A DNA stretch of 64,000 nucleotides from Oopsacas minuta (lineage: Eukaryota > Porifera > Hexactinellida > Lyssacinosida > Leucopsacidae): positions 124,001 through 188,000 of the forward strand of contig JAKMXF010000221.1 of NCBI GenBank assembly GCA_024704765.1, written 5' to 3'. Of the stretch, positions 11,996-22,404 are shown piece by piece. The translations under genes were made by a program, and so were the position numbers. The stretch's first letter is position 1; the number at the start of each line of letters is the position of its first letter. The notes beneath the pieces were generated by a model, which was given only the letters and a program-made list of their open reading frames with translations, ran no database searches and was not told the DNA's origin.

Positions 11996-12472
11996 ATGAC
12001 ATCTGATGAAAATATTAATATAGACATATCTAGTGATTCACTAGATTTAAGATTTACACTATCGCTGAGTGATCAAACTATCCGCGAGCAAGGAAGGAGT
12101 CTTTTATTAGTGAATAATACTGCAGGCGATGATAACTGGCTAGATCATTTGGACAGAAAGAAACTTGTTTCTTTTTCGATAACTTGTTTTAAAAGAATTC
12201 TGGATAGTTTGGAAATAAGCAATGAAGATATTCGATATATTATGAAAATAAGAAACATAGAAAACAAACGTGTCAGCACGAAGTATAATCGGAGAAAGGT
12301 CGCACAACAAGAAATACAAAAATTAAGAAATGACAAAAAATTTTTTGTTGAACAAAAAGAAAATTTAGAAAAAGAAATAGACTTCTATACTGCTTGTCTT
12401 ATTCAAGAGAATAATTGTATCGAAAATCTTCCTGAACAGATTCATCATTGGAAACTTAATTTTCCTTATTAA
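11996..12472 (+). CDS. Diverged small-Maf-like bZIP protein
   Basis: Intronless, 158 residues, about the size of a small Maf (MAFK is 156). Residues 56-80 (RKKLVSFSITCFKRIL, then SNEDIRYIMKIR) line up with the Maf extended homology region, LVSxSVRELNxxL followed by xxxExxxLKxxR. The next stretch, IENKRVSTKYNRRKV, aligns with the Maf basic region KNRGYAxSCRxKR, but the nearly invariant Arg of the bZIP core is Asn98. A coiled coil follows with heptad positions L110, F117, L124 and Y131. Small Mafs lack an activation domain and dimerise with CNC factors on MARE sites. DNA binding may be altered or lost here. The alignment was made by eye; a very diverged CNC/Maf relative is the main alternative. 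Confidence 0.55.
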   Translation: MTSDENINIDISSDSLDLRFTLSLSDQTIREQGRSLLLVNNTAGDDNWLDHLDRKKLVSFSITCFKRILDSLEISNEDIRYIMKIRNIENKRVSTKYNRRKVAQQEIQKLRNDKKFFVEQKENLEKEIDFYTACLIQENNCIENLPEQIHHWKLNFPY

Positions 12473-13573
12473 TCTACAACTACTCCCTAACAATCTTCTA
12501 TATGCTCCGCACAAGTTCAGTTCATTCGCAATAACAAAATGTTATTATTGTTAATTAACGCTTTTATTAAAACAGACTTCAAAAGTTTCTGAAGCTTTAT
12601 TGCAAATTATTAAAATCTCTGCCAGCTATGCTATGTGCTTTATAACTGTAAATATTAGTTAGCTAAATCTTACAAACTTGTCTAATTAAAAATATTCTAC
12701 TAAGGTTTAAACAGGACCCAAACTTCCTAATTCAATTTGTACTCCTTCACTAAATTTATCATAGATGCGGCGTATGCACGTATACAGTGATCATGCCAAT
12801 GACCTGACCGTCCTACAATATTTGATGTAGATAATTGTACAAAATACAAATTTGTATGCAAAACACGCCTCTTGAATAACATAGTTTGTTTCTGCATTGG
12901 ATCCTTGGGTTAGCACACTTCGCCTACTATAGTACAATTTGTCGATTGCCTACTCATGAAATACTAATTAGTAATTCTTGTTAATTTCCGAGTAAAATCA
13001 ACAACACAGCATTGTAGATCTTAATTTCTTAGAGCATAGGGTCATAGGCTCTGCTCAAAGATTATGACCAATGTGCTACGGTAAATTCTGGCAATATTAA
13101 TAAAGATGTAGTATAGGAAGATACATAGAAAATGTAAGACGCAATCGAACACATGAACTATTATTGAAAATATGCTAATACGTAATTACTATGTAGTTAA
13201 TTGTAATGTGTTTCTACTCACCAAATTCTAGCTGTAGGTAGTCACTTCTGTGAGAAACTTTATCTCTAATTGGAATTTTCTATATTTCCTGGTGCTTATT
13301 TCACACAGGTTAGTTGTACACTTTAGGATATATTCAATTCCATATATAATATATTATCCCTCCTTTGATCAATTTCTAGATAATAACGAATCAGTTTCTT
13401 ATTCTGATTTTTCAAAGACATTAACATATATAATACTGCAAAGATCTTTATGAATTGTAAACTTGTACAACTAATCTACGGAAATTGAAATTATAGTCTA
13501 CTTCAAAGAATAATTTCACCTTAAAGTGAAGCTAATATTTAATACACCAACAAATCAAATGATTTCTATTCAG
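12473..13573. other. Intergenic, nothing recognised
   Basis: About 1.1 kb of AT-rich sequence between the Maf-like gene and the zinc-finger gene. A 67-residue open frame at 13250-13453 begins at GTG and has no family resemblance, so I do not call it. Confidence 0.4.
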
Positions 13574-14596
13574 TTATTTATTATGTGTTAACAAGTGTCG
13601 AGTTAGATGTTGTTTTCTTTTGAATTTAGAGCTGCACTGATCACAGCTAAATGGTCTTTCCTCCGTATGAATTAACATATGAGTAAATAGATTGGTCCTT
13701 TGTCCGAAATCCTTGGGGCACTGTCCACAGGAATAAGGCTTCTCTCCTGTGTGGACACGTTGATGAACTGTCAAATTAACTTTGCTTGAAAACTTTTTCG
13801 GGCAAGTAGTGCATAGAAAAGGTAGATCCCTGGTGTGAATACGGATATGTTCTGTCAGTTGAGTTTTTCTGTTGAATTTCATTAAACAGATCTCACATGA
13901 GTGAGGTTTCTCTCCTGTATGTATCCGTAGATGTACTTGCTGATTAGATCTGCTGCTGAACTTAACTGTGCAAAATTGGCAGGAATATGGTTTCTCTCCG
14001 GTGTGAGAACGTATGTGAAGTTGTAATAGAGTTCTTTTAGCAAATTTCTTTGGACATCGTTCACACAGAAACAAGTGCTCTCCTGTATGGAGACGTTCAT
14101 GTACTGTTAAGCTAGATTTATATATGAATACTTTAGGACAAAAATTACATTGATGAGATGGATTAGTTTTCGAGTTGATTTTCTTCATTCTAGCGTGAGT
14201 TTGTAAGTTGTATGTATTTGGTTCTCTGTTATTAATGTCTGAGATTTGATCCTCTTCATCCAGTATCTCTACTTTAATGTCAATCTCTTGGAGACAAATT
14301 GTTGTTTCGTCAGTGAATTCCCACTGGGGAGAACCAGCTGGAGATTCTTCGAATTTAAAATCATTACGATTCATCGTTTTCAAAATTAGCCAGTCAGAGC
14401 AGTTTACAGAATATTGACGAGTATCTTCACCCTCATCTTGTGTCTGGGATATACCGCTGTGAGGGCCAGTTTCAAATTGTAGAATTTCATCATTTTTTCT
14501 CTCTACCTTTAATTTATCATCTATATGGTCCTGATTATCAATACTATTTCCATTACGTGTTTTCTGACTATGCTTTGTTGAACTAGCTATATCCAT
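13574..14596 (-). CDS. C2H2 zinc-finger protein, seven fingers
   Basis: Single exon of 340 residues starting at the ATG at 14594-14596. About 150 acidic, polar N-terminal residues show no recognised KRAB, SCAN or BTB domain. Seven tandem C2H2 fingers follow, opening with CNFC, CERC, CQFC, CEIC, CTTC, CGQC and CDQC. Most linkers are TGEKP-type (HTGEKPYS, HTGEKPHS); others are variant (HTGEHLFL, HTRDLPFL, HTEERPFS). Such arrays usually bind DNA as transcription factors. Orthology cannot be assigned, since such fingers are shared by very many genes. No nuclear localisation signal is obvious outside the fingers. Confidence 0.92.
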   Translation of the reverse strand: MDIASSTKHSQKTRNGNSIDNQDHIDDKLKVERKNDEILQFETGPHSGISQTQDEGEDTRQYSVNCSDWLILKTMNRNDFKFEESPAGSPQWEFTDETTICLQEIDIKVEILDEEDQISDINNREPNTYNLQTHARMKKINSKTNPSHQCNFCPKVFIYKSSLTVHERLHTGEHLFLCERCPKKFAKRTLLQLHIRSHTGEKPYSCQFCTVKFSSRSNQQVHLRIHTGEKPHSCEICLMKFNRKTQLTEHIRIHTRDLPFLCTTCPKKFSSKVNLTVHQRVHTGEKPYSCGQCPKDFGQRTNLFTHMLIHTEERPFSCDQCSSKFKRKQHLTRHLLTHNK

Positions 14597-14950
14597 TGAC
14601 TCTCTAAATATCCTTGATAATTCTACTGATACTAAGACTAGAGAGAACTTTGTAATATTTATTCTTTCAAAGTGTGTGAGCTAATGGTTTGCATTTGATT
14701 CAAATTATTTTCGTAAGGTAGAAAAGAAGTAAGGAAGGAATATTATTTTATTTTAAAGATACGTATACTATTAAACCTCTATCATTTATGGCTTGTGGAT
14801 AATAAAGGTACATATAATATATTGCTATGGTAGAAGTATTTGGGGTAGTTTCGTCTTAAACTTAAAAGATGTAATTTTTAATATTTAATAACAGTTATAA
14901 CTTTAATTATTATTATTCGAATACTATGGAATTTAGTGTATTTGGGAACT

Positions 14951-15280
14951 TCAATCCTCCTTTTGAATTTTCTTGTGTTCTTCAGGAGTTAGATTACCTA
15001 AAGTTGGATTTAAATTCAGAGGGTCACCTAGAAATAATTCTCCTCTCTCATTCAAGCGACTGGTGCCATAAGGATTTGCATAGTTTCTAATTGTAACATG
15101 TTTAACAATTACTAATGCAGAGAGATGTTTAAGTTTACCACAAGTGACCTCTGTATTCTTTAGAAGGTAGATAGGACCCTTCTTCAACCCGAGACTTTTA
15201 ATAATACCTTTAATCCAGTAGGGTCTTCGGATAGCACTGTTCCGTAAGGTAACAGCTAACATCTTTGGTATTTCAGCCAT
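14951..15280 (-). CDS. MRPL30: Mitochondrial ribosomal protein uL30m
   Basis: Single exon of 109 residues from the ATG at 15278-15280. The central segment VTLRNSAIRRPYWIKGIIKS followed by LGL, then LKNTEVTCGKLKHLSALVIVKH, matches the L30 fold and the RRPYWEKDIIKMLGL segment of human MRPL30. It is a structural protein of the large mitoribosomal subunit. The human protein (161 residues) has a longer N-terminal extension that is absent here, so a further 5' exon or a shorter presequence is possible. It shares its strand with the zinc-finger gene 354 bases downstream. Confidence 0.82.
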   Translation of the reverse strand: MAEIPKMLAVTLRNSAIRRPYWIKGIIKSLGLKKGPIYLLKNTEVTCGKLKHLSALVIVKHVTIRNYANPYGTSRLNERGELFLGDPLNLNPTLGNLTPEEHKKIQKED

Positions 15281-15513
15281 GTAGGAATTGCTAAATGTAG
15301 TTATTTAATTATTAAATCTCAATTTGTGTGTGTGTGTGTGTCACGCTCCCATATAGAAACATATATGTTCAGTTCATAAGTCCAGAACCAAATATTACAC
15401 AATGTAACAACAACAAAACAACAGTGTGAATATTTGTTCACTTTTGGGGACATAAAGTAAGCAGATTTAAAGATTATGGCAGTATATCATGTTTGCTACG
15501 GTTAGGATTATCG

Positions 15514-15531
15514 CTTGCTTGCGCAAGCAAG
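15514..15531. repeat. 18-bp perfect palindrome
   Basis: CTTGCTTGCGCAAGCAAG equals its own reverse complement. It lies between the MRPL30 and tetraspanin genes, 25 bases before a fragment of the foldback element. It may be a symmetric protein-binding site or an element remnant; neither is shown. Confidence 0.6.
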
Positions 15532-15555
15532 TGAAGCGGTTTTTTTAACCCCGTT

Positions 15556-15580
15556 GGACCAAATATTTCGTAACAGACCA
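15556..15580. repeat. Fragment matching the foldback element at 24.2-24.4 kb
   Basis: GGACCAAATATTTCGTAACA followed by GACCA matches positions 24381-24404 of the right arm of the foldback element with only a couple of differences. Two copies about 9 kb apart show that the sequence is interspersed. Only this short piece aligns, so it is probably a decayed remnant. Confidence 0.55.
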
Positions 15581-15742
15581 ATTAATAATTTTATTAGTAA
15601 TATTCCAACCATTTATAAAGAATATAAGACAAATGTCATTACTAAAATACCACATAAGTAAATAAATTTGACTGTTGTGTGAATTCCCTTGACTAGTGGG
15701 GTGTGGAGTGAGTAGCATCTATGTTATTTCAGTAACAACCAG

Positions 15743-16456
15743 CTATATTGGCTGAGCAACTACATATCTTGGCTTACATATTAGAATATAAGATAAAATT
15801 ATCCCGAATATTTCCATACAGGTTACAATAACAGCGACCACCATGGACAAGATGGAAATCCATTGGAAATTAGTTTTTAGATGGTATGCACAGCCTGTCT
15901 TGTGTACGTTACTGGCAATAGGGACACAACCTTGATCAATACAACAGCTGGAGGGTATCTGAGCTTTTATTGTGTACCAGTCATTCGGAGATTCAGTTCC
16001 ACAACATTTCAAACCATTTTGGATAGATTCAAAAGTGAGGGCAACTTCATCTGGAGATGCGTTTTGCATGTAACTCTTCATAGAATCTGTCATTTTAGTA
16101 GATATCTCGTCATGGAGAGCCAGAAATACACCAGCTCCCGCTACATGCAGGAGTACACTTAGAACCATTATTACATTGAAAGTTGTGAGCAGACATCTGT
16201 TGTATAGAGCTGCGCTGCAGCAACCAATGATACTAGCAGTTAGTATGATAAGTACGGTGATACCTATCAGAACTGGGCTGACAATATAGAGTACATGGAA
16301 GTAAGTCTCAGTACCAAGAAACGTGAAGAAATCTTTAAAAGCAATCACATAGTAAGCTATTGGAGCAACAACAGCAGCACCTAGTATCCACAACCAAGCG
16401 CAGAAGATGAGCAACAGAACTCTGAGCAACATTCCATCTTTTATCTCGCTCTTCAT
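15743..16456 (-). CDS. Tetraspanin
   Basis: Single exon of 237 residues, from the ATG at 16454-16456. There are four membrane helices: about residues 11-36, 52-75, 84-108 and 198-225. The large extracellular loop carries the diagnostic CCG (GLKCCGTESPNDWY), PSSCC and a further Cys pair. A membrane-proximal Cys/Glu in TM4 (CMEIFGI) is typical. Tetraspanins organise integrins, receptors and proteases into membrane microdomains. Subfamily is not assignable by eye. The short cytoplasmic tail (KPRYVVAQPI) resembles a tyrosine-sorting signal only loosely. Confidence 0.93.
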   Translation of the reverse strand: MKSEIKDGMLLRVLLLIFCAWLWILGAAVVAPIAYYVIAFKDFFTFLGTETYFHVLYIVSPVLIGITVLIILTASIIGCCSAALYNRCLLTTFNVIMVLSVLLHVAGAGVFLALHDEISTKMTDSMKSYMQNASPDEVALTFESIQNGLKCCGTESPNDWYTIKAQIPSSCCIDQGCVPIASNVHKTGCAYHLKTNFQWISILSMVVAVIVTCMEIFGIILSYILICKPRYVVAQPI

Positions 16457-17115
16457 ATTTAAAAATTAGACATATAAATCATACAATTGAATTCACTAAT
16501 TCTTTCGACCTATTTATTGTGAATTCTTCTCTTTTATATTTTCATTACTCAGTGAATTTACAGAGCAAGGCTTCGCTACCTATTAAGTCTCTCATGGCCA
16601 AATCACCATTATTATCCACAATACCATAAACCTTAGAAAAGGAATTTCAAATTCCAAATCCTACTTATCTACATATTGTTGTATTGATTCTTTGCAAGTT
16701 TGTTAGTAGAGGGTAAACGCTTATTAGCTAGCTATGAGAATCATACAAAATTTTTCAAAAGAACATAAATATACTCTCAAGGCTTGATTAATTTGAAAGG
16801 CATCAACCATGTCGATATAAATTGGTGGTAAAATATCATGCAGTATGATCGAATAATACCACAGGCGTGATTTAATTACTGAGCGACTGACTATAGCATA
16901 TTCGGATAGTAAAATCAAATAAAAGTTAGGATCAAGCAAATGAATCAGGTCATGCTAGCAATTATTCAAATACTATTGGCGTATTATTAGATAATGCATT
17001 CTCTTAACATATAACAATATTTATTCTTATGTACATACTTGTACTTTGAACAGAACAACTGAACATACAGACTATCTTTAGTTTAGTGACCGTTGCCGTT
17101 AATAAATCAAAGTAG
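16457..17115. other. Intergenic, nothing recognised
   Basis: AT-rich spacer between the tetraspanin start and the KIF3B stop codon. Both flanking genes are on the minus strand, so the tetraspanin promoter should be here. No motif stands out. Confidence 0.4.
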
Positions 17116-20100
17116 CTAAACAAACCGCACGGGGCTGGAGATAAGCCCCCGAGTAGCAGGGTACAAAAGTTCTTTGCTTTTCCTTCCAGATTTGTGTTCA
17201 GGATTTTTCTTTATCTTACTCAGTTTAGTATAATCAATTGGTTTATCCTCTGTCATTTGACAGTCTACTATTAGATCTTCCTCGTCTTCTCGGAGAGCTT
17301 TGTCTATGGCAGCTTGTACAGCAGGATTGACTGCAGGTTCCTCATAGTCTCGTGTAGTACGAGTAGGCATGTCTAGCTCAAGTGAAAGTATATTGCAGAG
17401 CCTGTATCTGAAAATAATAAGGGTGTAATACTGGGAGTGTAGCATTAACAGTATCAGGAACAATTAAACGTATTTCTATCAGATACTGCATACCTAGGAT
17501 TGTTAGTAGTAGCTGCCATCCTCCTCGCATATGCACAATAAGGTCGCATGAATCCTAGAGCAGATCCAGGTCTAGGTCTTAGATTTTCCAGGGTGAAATT
17601 CTGTGTAATTCCATCCAGACCCCATTCATCTTTCTCTTCATCATATCTTGCTCTGGAGATGAGATTGTCTTTGAAATCCGGAGGTACAAAGTTCTCTAGA
17701 ACTAATTTCTTGAACTTTATCTCCTTATTCAGCATTTCGTGAGCACTCAATAAATCTTGTTTCTGTCTCACCTAGATCATTACATAATATGATTGCAATC
17801 ATGTGTCTATCGTGTCGACTTCCTAATAATTTTATGGATATAGTTAAGCTGAATTAACTGTAATATGATTCAATACTGTTACAAGTACGTACTACGTAAC
17901 ATTAATATTACTACCTGTTCGTTTGTGTGGTCCTCAATCTCTGTTTTAGTTAATTGTAGCTGGTGATATAGTTTCTTTAGTTTTCGAGTTTTGTTGTCAA
18001 CTTCTTCCTGTAAATTATCAAATGTTTCTTTTATTTCTGAAGCGCTCTCTTTATTTGCTTCTAGTTTTTGTCTCATTTCCTGCTCTCTAGCCTTCTGAGC
18101 TGATATCTGCTTTTTCCGCTCAGCTAAAGCTTTCTCCTGCTCGGCTGTATGTACAGAGATTGTTTTCCCACCAGCTAGGAGCTTACTTTCCATAGCCTTG
18201 ATTTTAGCAGCTAGATTATCTCTGTTTTTCTGTTCTTTCTTAACCTGCAACAATTCAAAGATAATCTATTTTCTATAAACAATATAAGATACTCACCTCT
18301 TCCATTTTCTTCTGCACCTCATTTACCATTCGATCCTTCTCTTCCTCTACTATTTCTGTATTTTGTAGAAGAGAAGCTTTCTCAGATTCCAATCTTTTCC
18401 TCTCCTCTTTCAAATAAGCCTCATGATCTCTCTCCTCCTCGTAATCAGATTGTTCCTCTCCCTTCTTTCCCTCTTTGAATTTCTTCTTTTTCTTATTACC
18501 CATCATAGATTTTAATCGTGACAATTCATCTTGAAACTCTCTAATAGCAAATAATAACTCAAATGGCAATCAATGAATATACGAAAAACACATACCTCAG
18601 AAGAGCATCTTTGGGATCTTCGTTAATTCTAGGTTTGTTCTTAATATTCTTAGCTCTGTTGGCGTACCTTAGTGTTAGCAGAGACTCTTCGAAATTATAA
18701 CTAGCTGGTCCTATTGTTGCTATCATTACAGTTTTAGAATTACCTCCGAGTGAATCTTGCAATAGTCTAGTCAGTTTAGAATCTCTGTAACGGATGTGAG
18801 TTACGCTTGGATCTACCAACGCAGAAATAACGTTACCCAGAGCAGAGAGAGACAAGTTTATCTCTGTAGCTTCTTTGAAACGATCTCCAGTTGAGTGTGT
18901 CTTGGCTTGTCTCTCACTGCCTAGCATTAATACATATAGTGGATATATAATCTCTATTATTAAATCTCAATTGTTGTTTGTCCGTTGTCAAGGAAAGGAT
19001 TTACGGTATGCAATTTTGAAATAGTCCCACAACTATGTATTATCGTGTTATCAAGCAAGTAAATATAATTCGATAAAACTTCACTAAACATTTCGAATAT
19101 GCTGAATCCGAATTTCACATTTTCAAGTTTCTCATATATATATATATATATATATAGTTATTGTTGTTTTTATGAATATAAAGTAAACAAATAGTTGAAA
19201 TATTAATTTATTAGTTCAATTTTGAATTTTATACTTTGCTAAATTCGAGGCACGAAGCGGGTCGTAATAATATAAATTACGATAGTATATACTATATTAA
19301 TGCATTGTAATATTGTAGTACCTACCTGCCAGATCCACTAGGTTTAGTTTACCCACTCTAATATGGCTCTCTCCCTCAGAGTCTAACTCAGAGCATTCTA
19401 CTGTTATCGCGAATATGGCATGGGATCTGGAAGAGTGTTCGTTCATATCTGTCTTACCCACACTACGATTCTGGTTTCCTACATTCATGACATGCATAAT
19501 CTCCTTTACACTCTTGGTAACGAAAGAGGAGAGATCTTGAACATAAACCCCTGTACAAATAAATAATATAATTATGAATATTATAGCTACAAATTAGTTC
19601 TGTGATAGAGTAAAATGTTCAAAAAGTTTGACGTAGACAGTGACATAACAAGTCAAATTCAGGTTAAACAGTCTGTACAGAAAGCTATTCGTAGTAACCT
19701 CAGAGATCAGTACCCATTACTCACACCATATATAGATGATATCTTACCCAAGAAGGAGCCGGTTAACTTAATTAAAGGCAAGGACCATGTGGAGATAGTA
19801 GCGTGTAGAAAGGAGCCTTTGTTTTTCAGAAAGAGAGACAGTACTTATCTTCCTACTCTTAAGTTGTTACACAAATTTCCTTTCTTATTGCCTAAATTTC
19901 AAGTGGACGCTGGAGCCATTAAGTTTATCCTGTCAGGTGCTAACGTGATGGCCCCTGGGCTGAATTCTAGAGGGGGGCGTATGGATGAGGTGGACAAAGA
20001 CACCATAGTGGGCATATACGCAGAAGGGAAGCAACATAGTATGGGTATAGGACAGACATTAGCGTCTACTAAAGAGATACAGACAGTGAATAAAGGAATT

Positions 20101-21389
20101 GCTATTGAGTTAATACATTATCTTAACGATGGACTATGGCAACTAGAGGATGTGAGGTATTAGCTGTATTTATTATTTAGACTTATGTAGGATCTGATAT
20201 TAAATTGATAGTACAAGTAAATTATATGTGTATTATATGACTTATTTCAGCGATAATTAAGATTTCGACAACCTGAAATCTCAATTTCGCGATACTTAAT
20301 ATTTATCATTTTAGACAATTGACTGTAGTAAAGTAATCGCCATTAATTCAGAATATTAACATATACTTTTACGTAGTTATATTAGCTAGATAATGAGTGT
20401 AGAGAGCGAAGGAGCAGAGCCAGCACCAAAAGCAGTTGTATCCAACAAAGTAACAGTTATGTTGAAGCCAACTGCAAACGCTCCTATCTTGAAACAGAAA
20501 AACTATATAGTAGAGCGTAGCAGACATGTGGGTTGGATTAGTAACTTCCTTAAGAAGCAAATTCAAGCTGAACCAGATGATCAAGTCTTCCTTTATATAA
20601 ACCAATGTTTCTGTCCTTCACCGGACCAAGAAGTGGGAGCCCTATTCGACCTCTACGAGTCTGGAAAGAAACTAGTATTACACTACTGTCTAACTCCTGC
20701 TTGGGGCTAATATATACAATTATAAATGTTTGAATTTATTTGAGTTAAGTAGTGTTGTATGTATATCCTTTATAGAAATACACTAATAATCTTACCTGTA
20801 TCTGTTCTCTCTCTCAGCTGGAGTCTCTTCTCCTGATCCTTAGAGAGGAGATCCTTAACTTCATCTTGGTATATCTCCATGTAGGAGGCTCTGACTAAGA
20901 ATTGCAGATTCTCCGTCTTAGAAATGTGTGAGAATATAAAGTCAAAGCAATTCGGGATTACTCCCCTCTTTTCTGGTTCATTCGACTCCCCTACAGATTA
21001 ATACAAATACATTAATATCAATAATTATAATTATTTATCTATCTACCTTGCATGGTGTATGTTTTCCCTGTCCCTGTCTGTCCATAAGCGAATATAGTAC
21101 CGTTGTAGCCCTGTAATACTGATTCTACTATAGGATGTATTGTCTCGAGGTATACATCAAACTGTTTGGAATTCCAATCATAGACAGAATCAAAAGTAAA
21201 CTCTCTTTTCCGCTCTCCAGAAGACTTAGTGTTAAGTAGCGTAATACTCCCTGTGGTATTATCTATCTCTACAATGTTGGTATGAGATATCAACTCAGAC
21301 TTACTCATGGGTCTACATCTCACTACCACACGGATGTTCTCTTGCTTCCTGCTTGATCCTGTTTCTAGTTGTACATCACTAGTTGTCAT
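17116..21389 (-). CDS. KIF3B: Kinesin-2 motor subunit KIF3B (eight exons)
   Basis: Exons on the minus strand: 21047-21389, 20796-20990, 19326-19550, 18596-18920, 18297-18540, 17915-18244, 17494-17771, 17116-17407. Together they encode 743 residues (human KIF3B has 747), with all phases agreeing. The motor domain shows the P-loop GQTGTGKT, switch [12 protein letters not shown] and switch II DLAGSE (split by intron 3). A neck with a basic and acidic stretch ([22 protein letters not shown]), a long coiled coil and a tail with [17 protein letters not shown] and KSGRKS follow. The tail and PEKRGVIPN identify KIF3B rather than KIF3A. It dimerises with KIF3A and joins KAP3 to drive anterograde intraflagellar transport. 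Intron 2 (19551-20795) is long because MCTS1 and ATG12 lie inside it on the opposite strand. Confidence 0.96.
19094..19258. repeat. Interspersed repeat, copy 1 (in KIF3B intron 3)
   Basis: The stretch from CGAATATGCTGAATCCG through TTTATGAATATAAAGTAAAC to TTGCTAAATTCGAGGCACGA closely matches 51401-51552 in the same orientation. In this copy a (TA)n run of about 25 bases at 19133-19156 replaces part of the middle. No terminal repeats or coding capacity are seen; it is probably a fragment of a larger repeat. Confidence 0.75.
19615..20163 (+). CDS. MCTS1: MCTS1 translation re-initiation factor, nested in KIF3B
   Basis: Intronless, 182 residues (human 181), beginning MFKKFD as in all MCTS1 proteins. 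An N-terminal DUF1947-type domain ([36 protein letters not shown]) precedes a PUA domain at about 92-175: [35 protein letters not shown] and [19 protein letters not shown]1 pairs with DENR to recycle 40S subunits and allow re-initiation after short upstream reading frames. The gene lies antisense in KIF3B intron 2, 64 bases from exon 3, with ATG12 next to it in the same direction. Confidence 0.97.
   Translation: MFKKFDVDSDITSQIQVKQSVQKAIRSNLRDQYPLLTPYIDDILPKKEPVNLIKGKDHVEIVACRKEPLFFRKRDSTYLPTLKLLHKFPFLLPKFQVDAGAIKFILSGANVMAPGLNSRGGRMDEVDKDTIVGIYAEGKQHSMGIGQTLASTKEIQTVNKGIAIELIHYLNDGLWQLEDVRY
20393..20710 (+). CDS. ATG12: Autophagy ubiquitin-like protein ATG12, nested in KIF3B
   Basis: Intronless, 105 residues. 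A short N-terminal extension is followed by the ubiquitin fold: [46 protein letters not shown], then [13 protein letters not shown]. The exposed C-terminal Gly after AW is the residue activated by ATG7 and conjugated to ATG5, and ATG12 needs no proteolytic processing, as here. The ATG12-ATG5/ATG16 complex drives LC3/ATG8 lipidation. Human ATG12 is 140 residues because of a longer N-terminus. It lies 229 bases after MCTS1 and 85 bases before KIF3B exon 2, antisense to the host. Confidence 0.96.
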   Translation: MSVESEGAEPAPKAVVSNKVTVMLKPTANAPILKQKNYIVERSRHVGWISNFLKKQIQAEPDDQVFLYINQCFCPSPDQEVGALFDLYESGKKLVLHYCLTPAWG

Positions 21390-21429
21390 GTGTAGCTGTT
21401 TGTACTAGTAAATCAATAGATTAGTAATA

Positions 21430-21533
21430 CAGTGGATGCCGGTGATAAGAATACAGGATATAAGCACCCTCGTCTGGAAACGGTTCTCATACATAGCTAC
21501 TCCCAAGGGGGTATTTATAATCAGCATCCACTC
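21430..21533. mobile_element. Short inverted-repeat element, pogo/Tc1-mariner-like MITE
   Basis: The left end CAGTGGATGCCGGTGATAAG and the right end ...TTATAATCAGCATCCACTC are imperfect inverted repeats of about 24 bases. The 104-bp element is flanked on both sides by TA, the target duplication of Tc1/mariner/pogo transposons. It has no coding capacity. It sits between the start of KIF3B and the end of EMC4, so it may fall in the KIF3B promoter. Confidence 0.65.
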
Positions 21534-21607
21534 TATAAATAATGAGCAATAATTTTTTGAATTAGATTTATTACATACGAATATCTTATATGCTAAAATT
21601 CAATATA

Positions 21608-22138
21608 CTAAACAGAAGTTAGGATAGGTCCACCCCCTACTATCTCTAGCACTTCTCTTTCTATTCCGAATTTTATCCAGTCTGATGCGTAGATAGGCAG
21701 AATACCAAGCATTTCACATTTATATAGTCCAAGTAGCAGACTCACAATATTAGCTAACAAGTACACAAACATTTGTAGAAGTTTCTGGTCTCCTCTCAGC
21801 TGTTTATAGAAATCCTTAGATGTGAGTAGAGCGGATATTGGTCTATACATGAGAATACCTACCATCATTAAACCGTATATAGAAATAGTACTGCCTGTCA
21901 TATACATTAGTAATAGATTCATTGGTACTTGGTACATGGGAGCGAGAGCTGCATTCCAGGATTGTTTAGTTAGTAGATTTCTATTTTGTTCCTGAGGTTG
22001 ATCAGAACTAGATCCCTCTATAACTACTGTCTTACACCCAGGGGGAGATGGGAGTGAGCTATAGTTTCTGTTCGAATAATCCAAACACCATTTGTGCTTC
22101 CGAGAGGAGCCAGAATGTCTGGACTTGGAACTTGACAT
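21608..22138 (-). CDS. EMC4: ER membrane protein complex subunit 4
   Basis: Single exon of 176 residues (human 183). A polar N-terminus rich in Ser/Lys/Arg (MSSSKSRHSGSSRKHKW) is followed by the EMC4/DUF1077 core: RNLLTKQSWNAALAPMYQVP, MNLLLMYMTGSTISIYGLMM, and two or three hydrophobic helices ending ILPIYASDWIKFG. EMC inserts tail-anchored and multipass proteins into the ER membrane. Its start is 266 bases from the divergent aminotransferase, so the two may share a bidirectional promoter (22139-22404). Confidence 0.94.
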   Translation of the reverse strand: MSSSKSRHSGSSRKHKWCLDYSNRNYSSLPSPPGCKTVVIEGSSSDQPQEQNRNLLTKQSWNAALAPMYQVPMNLLLMYMTGSTISIYGLMMVGILMYRPISALLTSKDFYKQLRGDQKLLQMFVYLLANIVSLLLGLYKCEMLGILPIYASDWIKFGIEREVLEIVGGGPILTSV

Positions 22139-22404
22139 TGCAAATATGAGGTTATCAGTATGTTGCTATACGTAAATTATATTCTCAAAAAAGCTATGTA
22201 ATTATGGAACAATAAAACTTTGATGTATGATCATGCGAACAAATTTATTCGATTAATTATACAAATATGAAGAAGGTGCATGGTGTTAACTTTATCAGTA
22301 GGCGTATGACCTACGCTTGCTAGCATCAAATAGGTGTACGTATAAAATTGAGAGATATTAAATTTGGTACCATAAATTTGTTTATTTTCTTAAAAAAACT
22401 CAAA

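Noticed and set aside
13250-13453. 67-residue plus-strand open frame
   Set aside because: Begins with GTG, is hydrophobic and AT-driven, and shows no motif.
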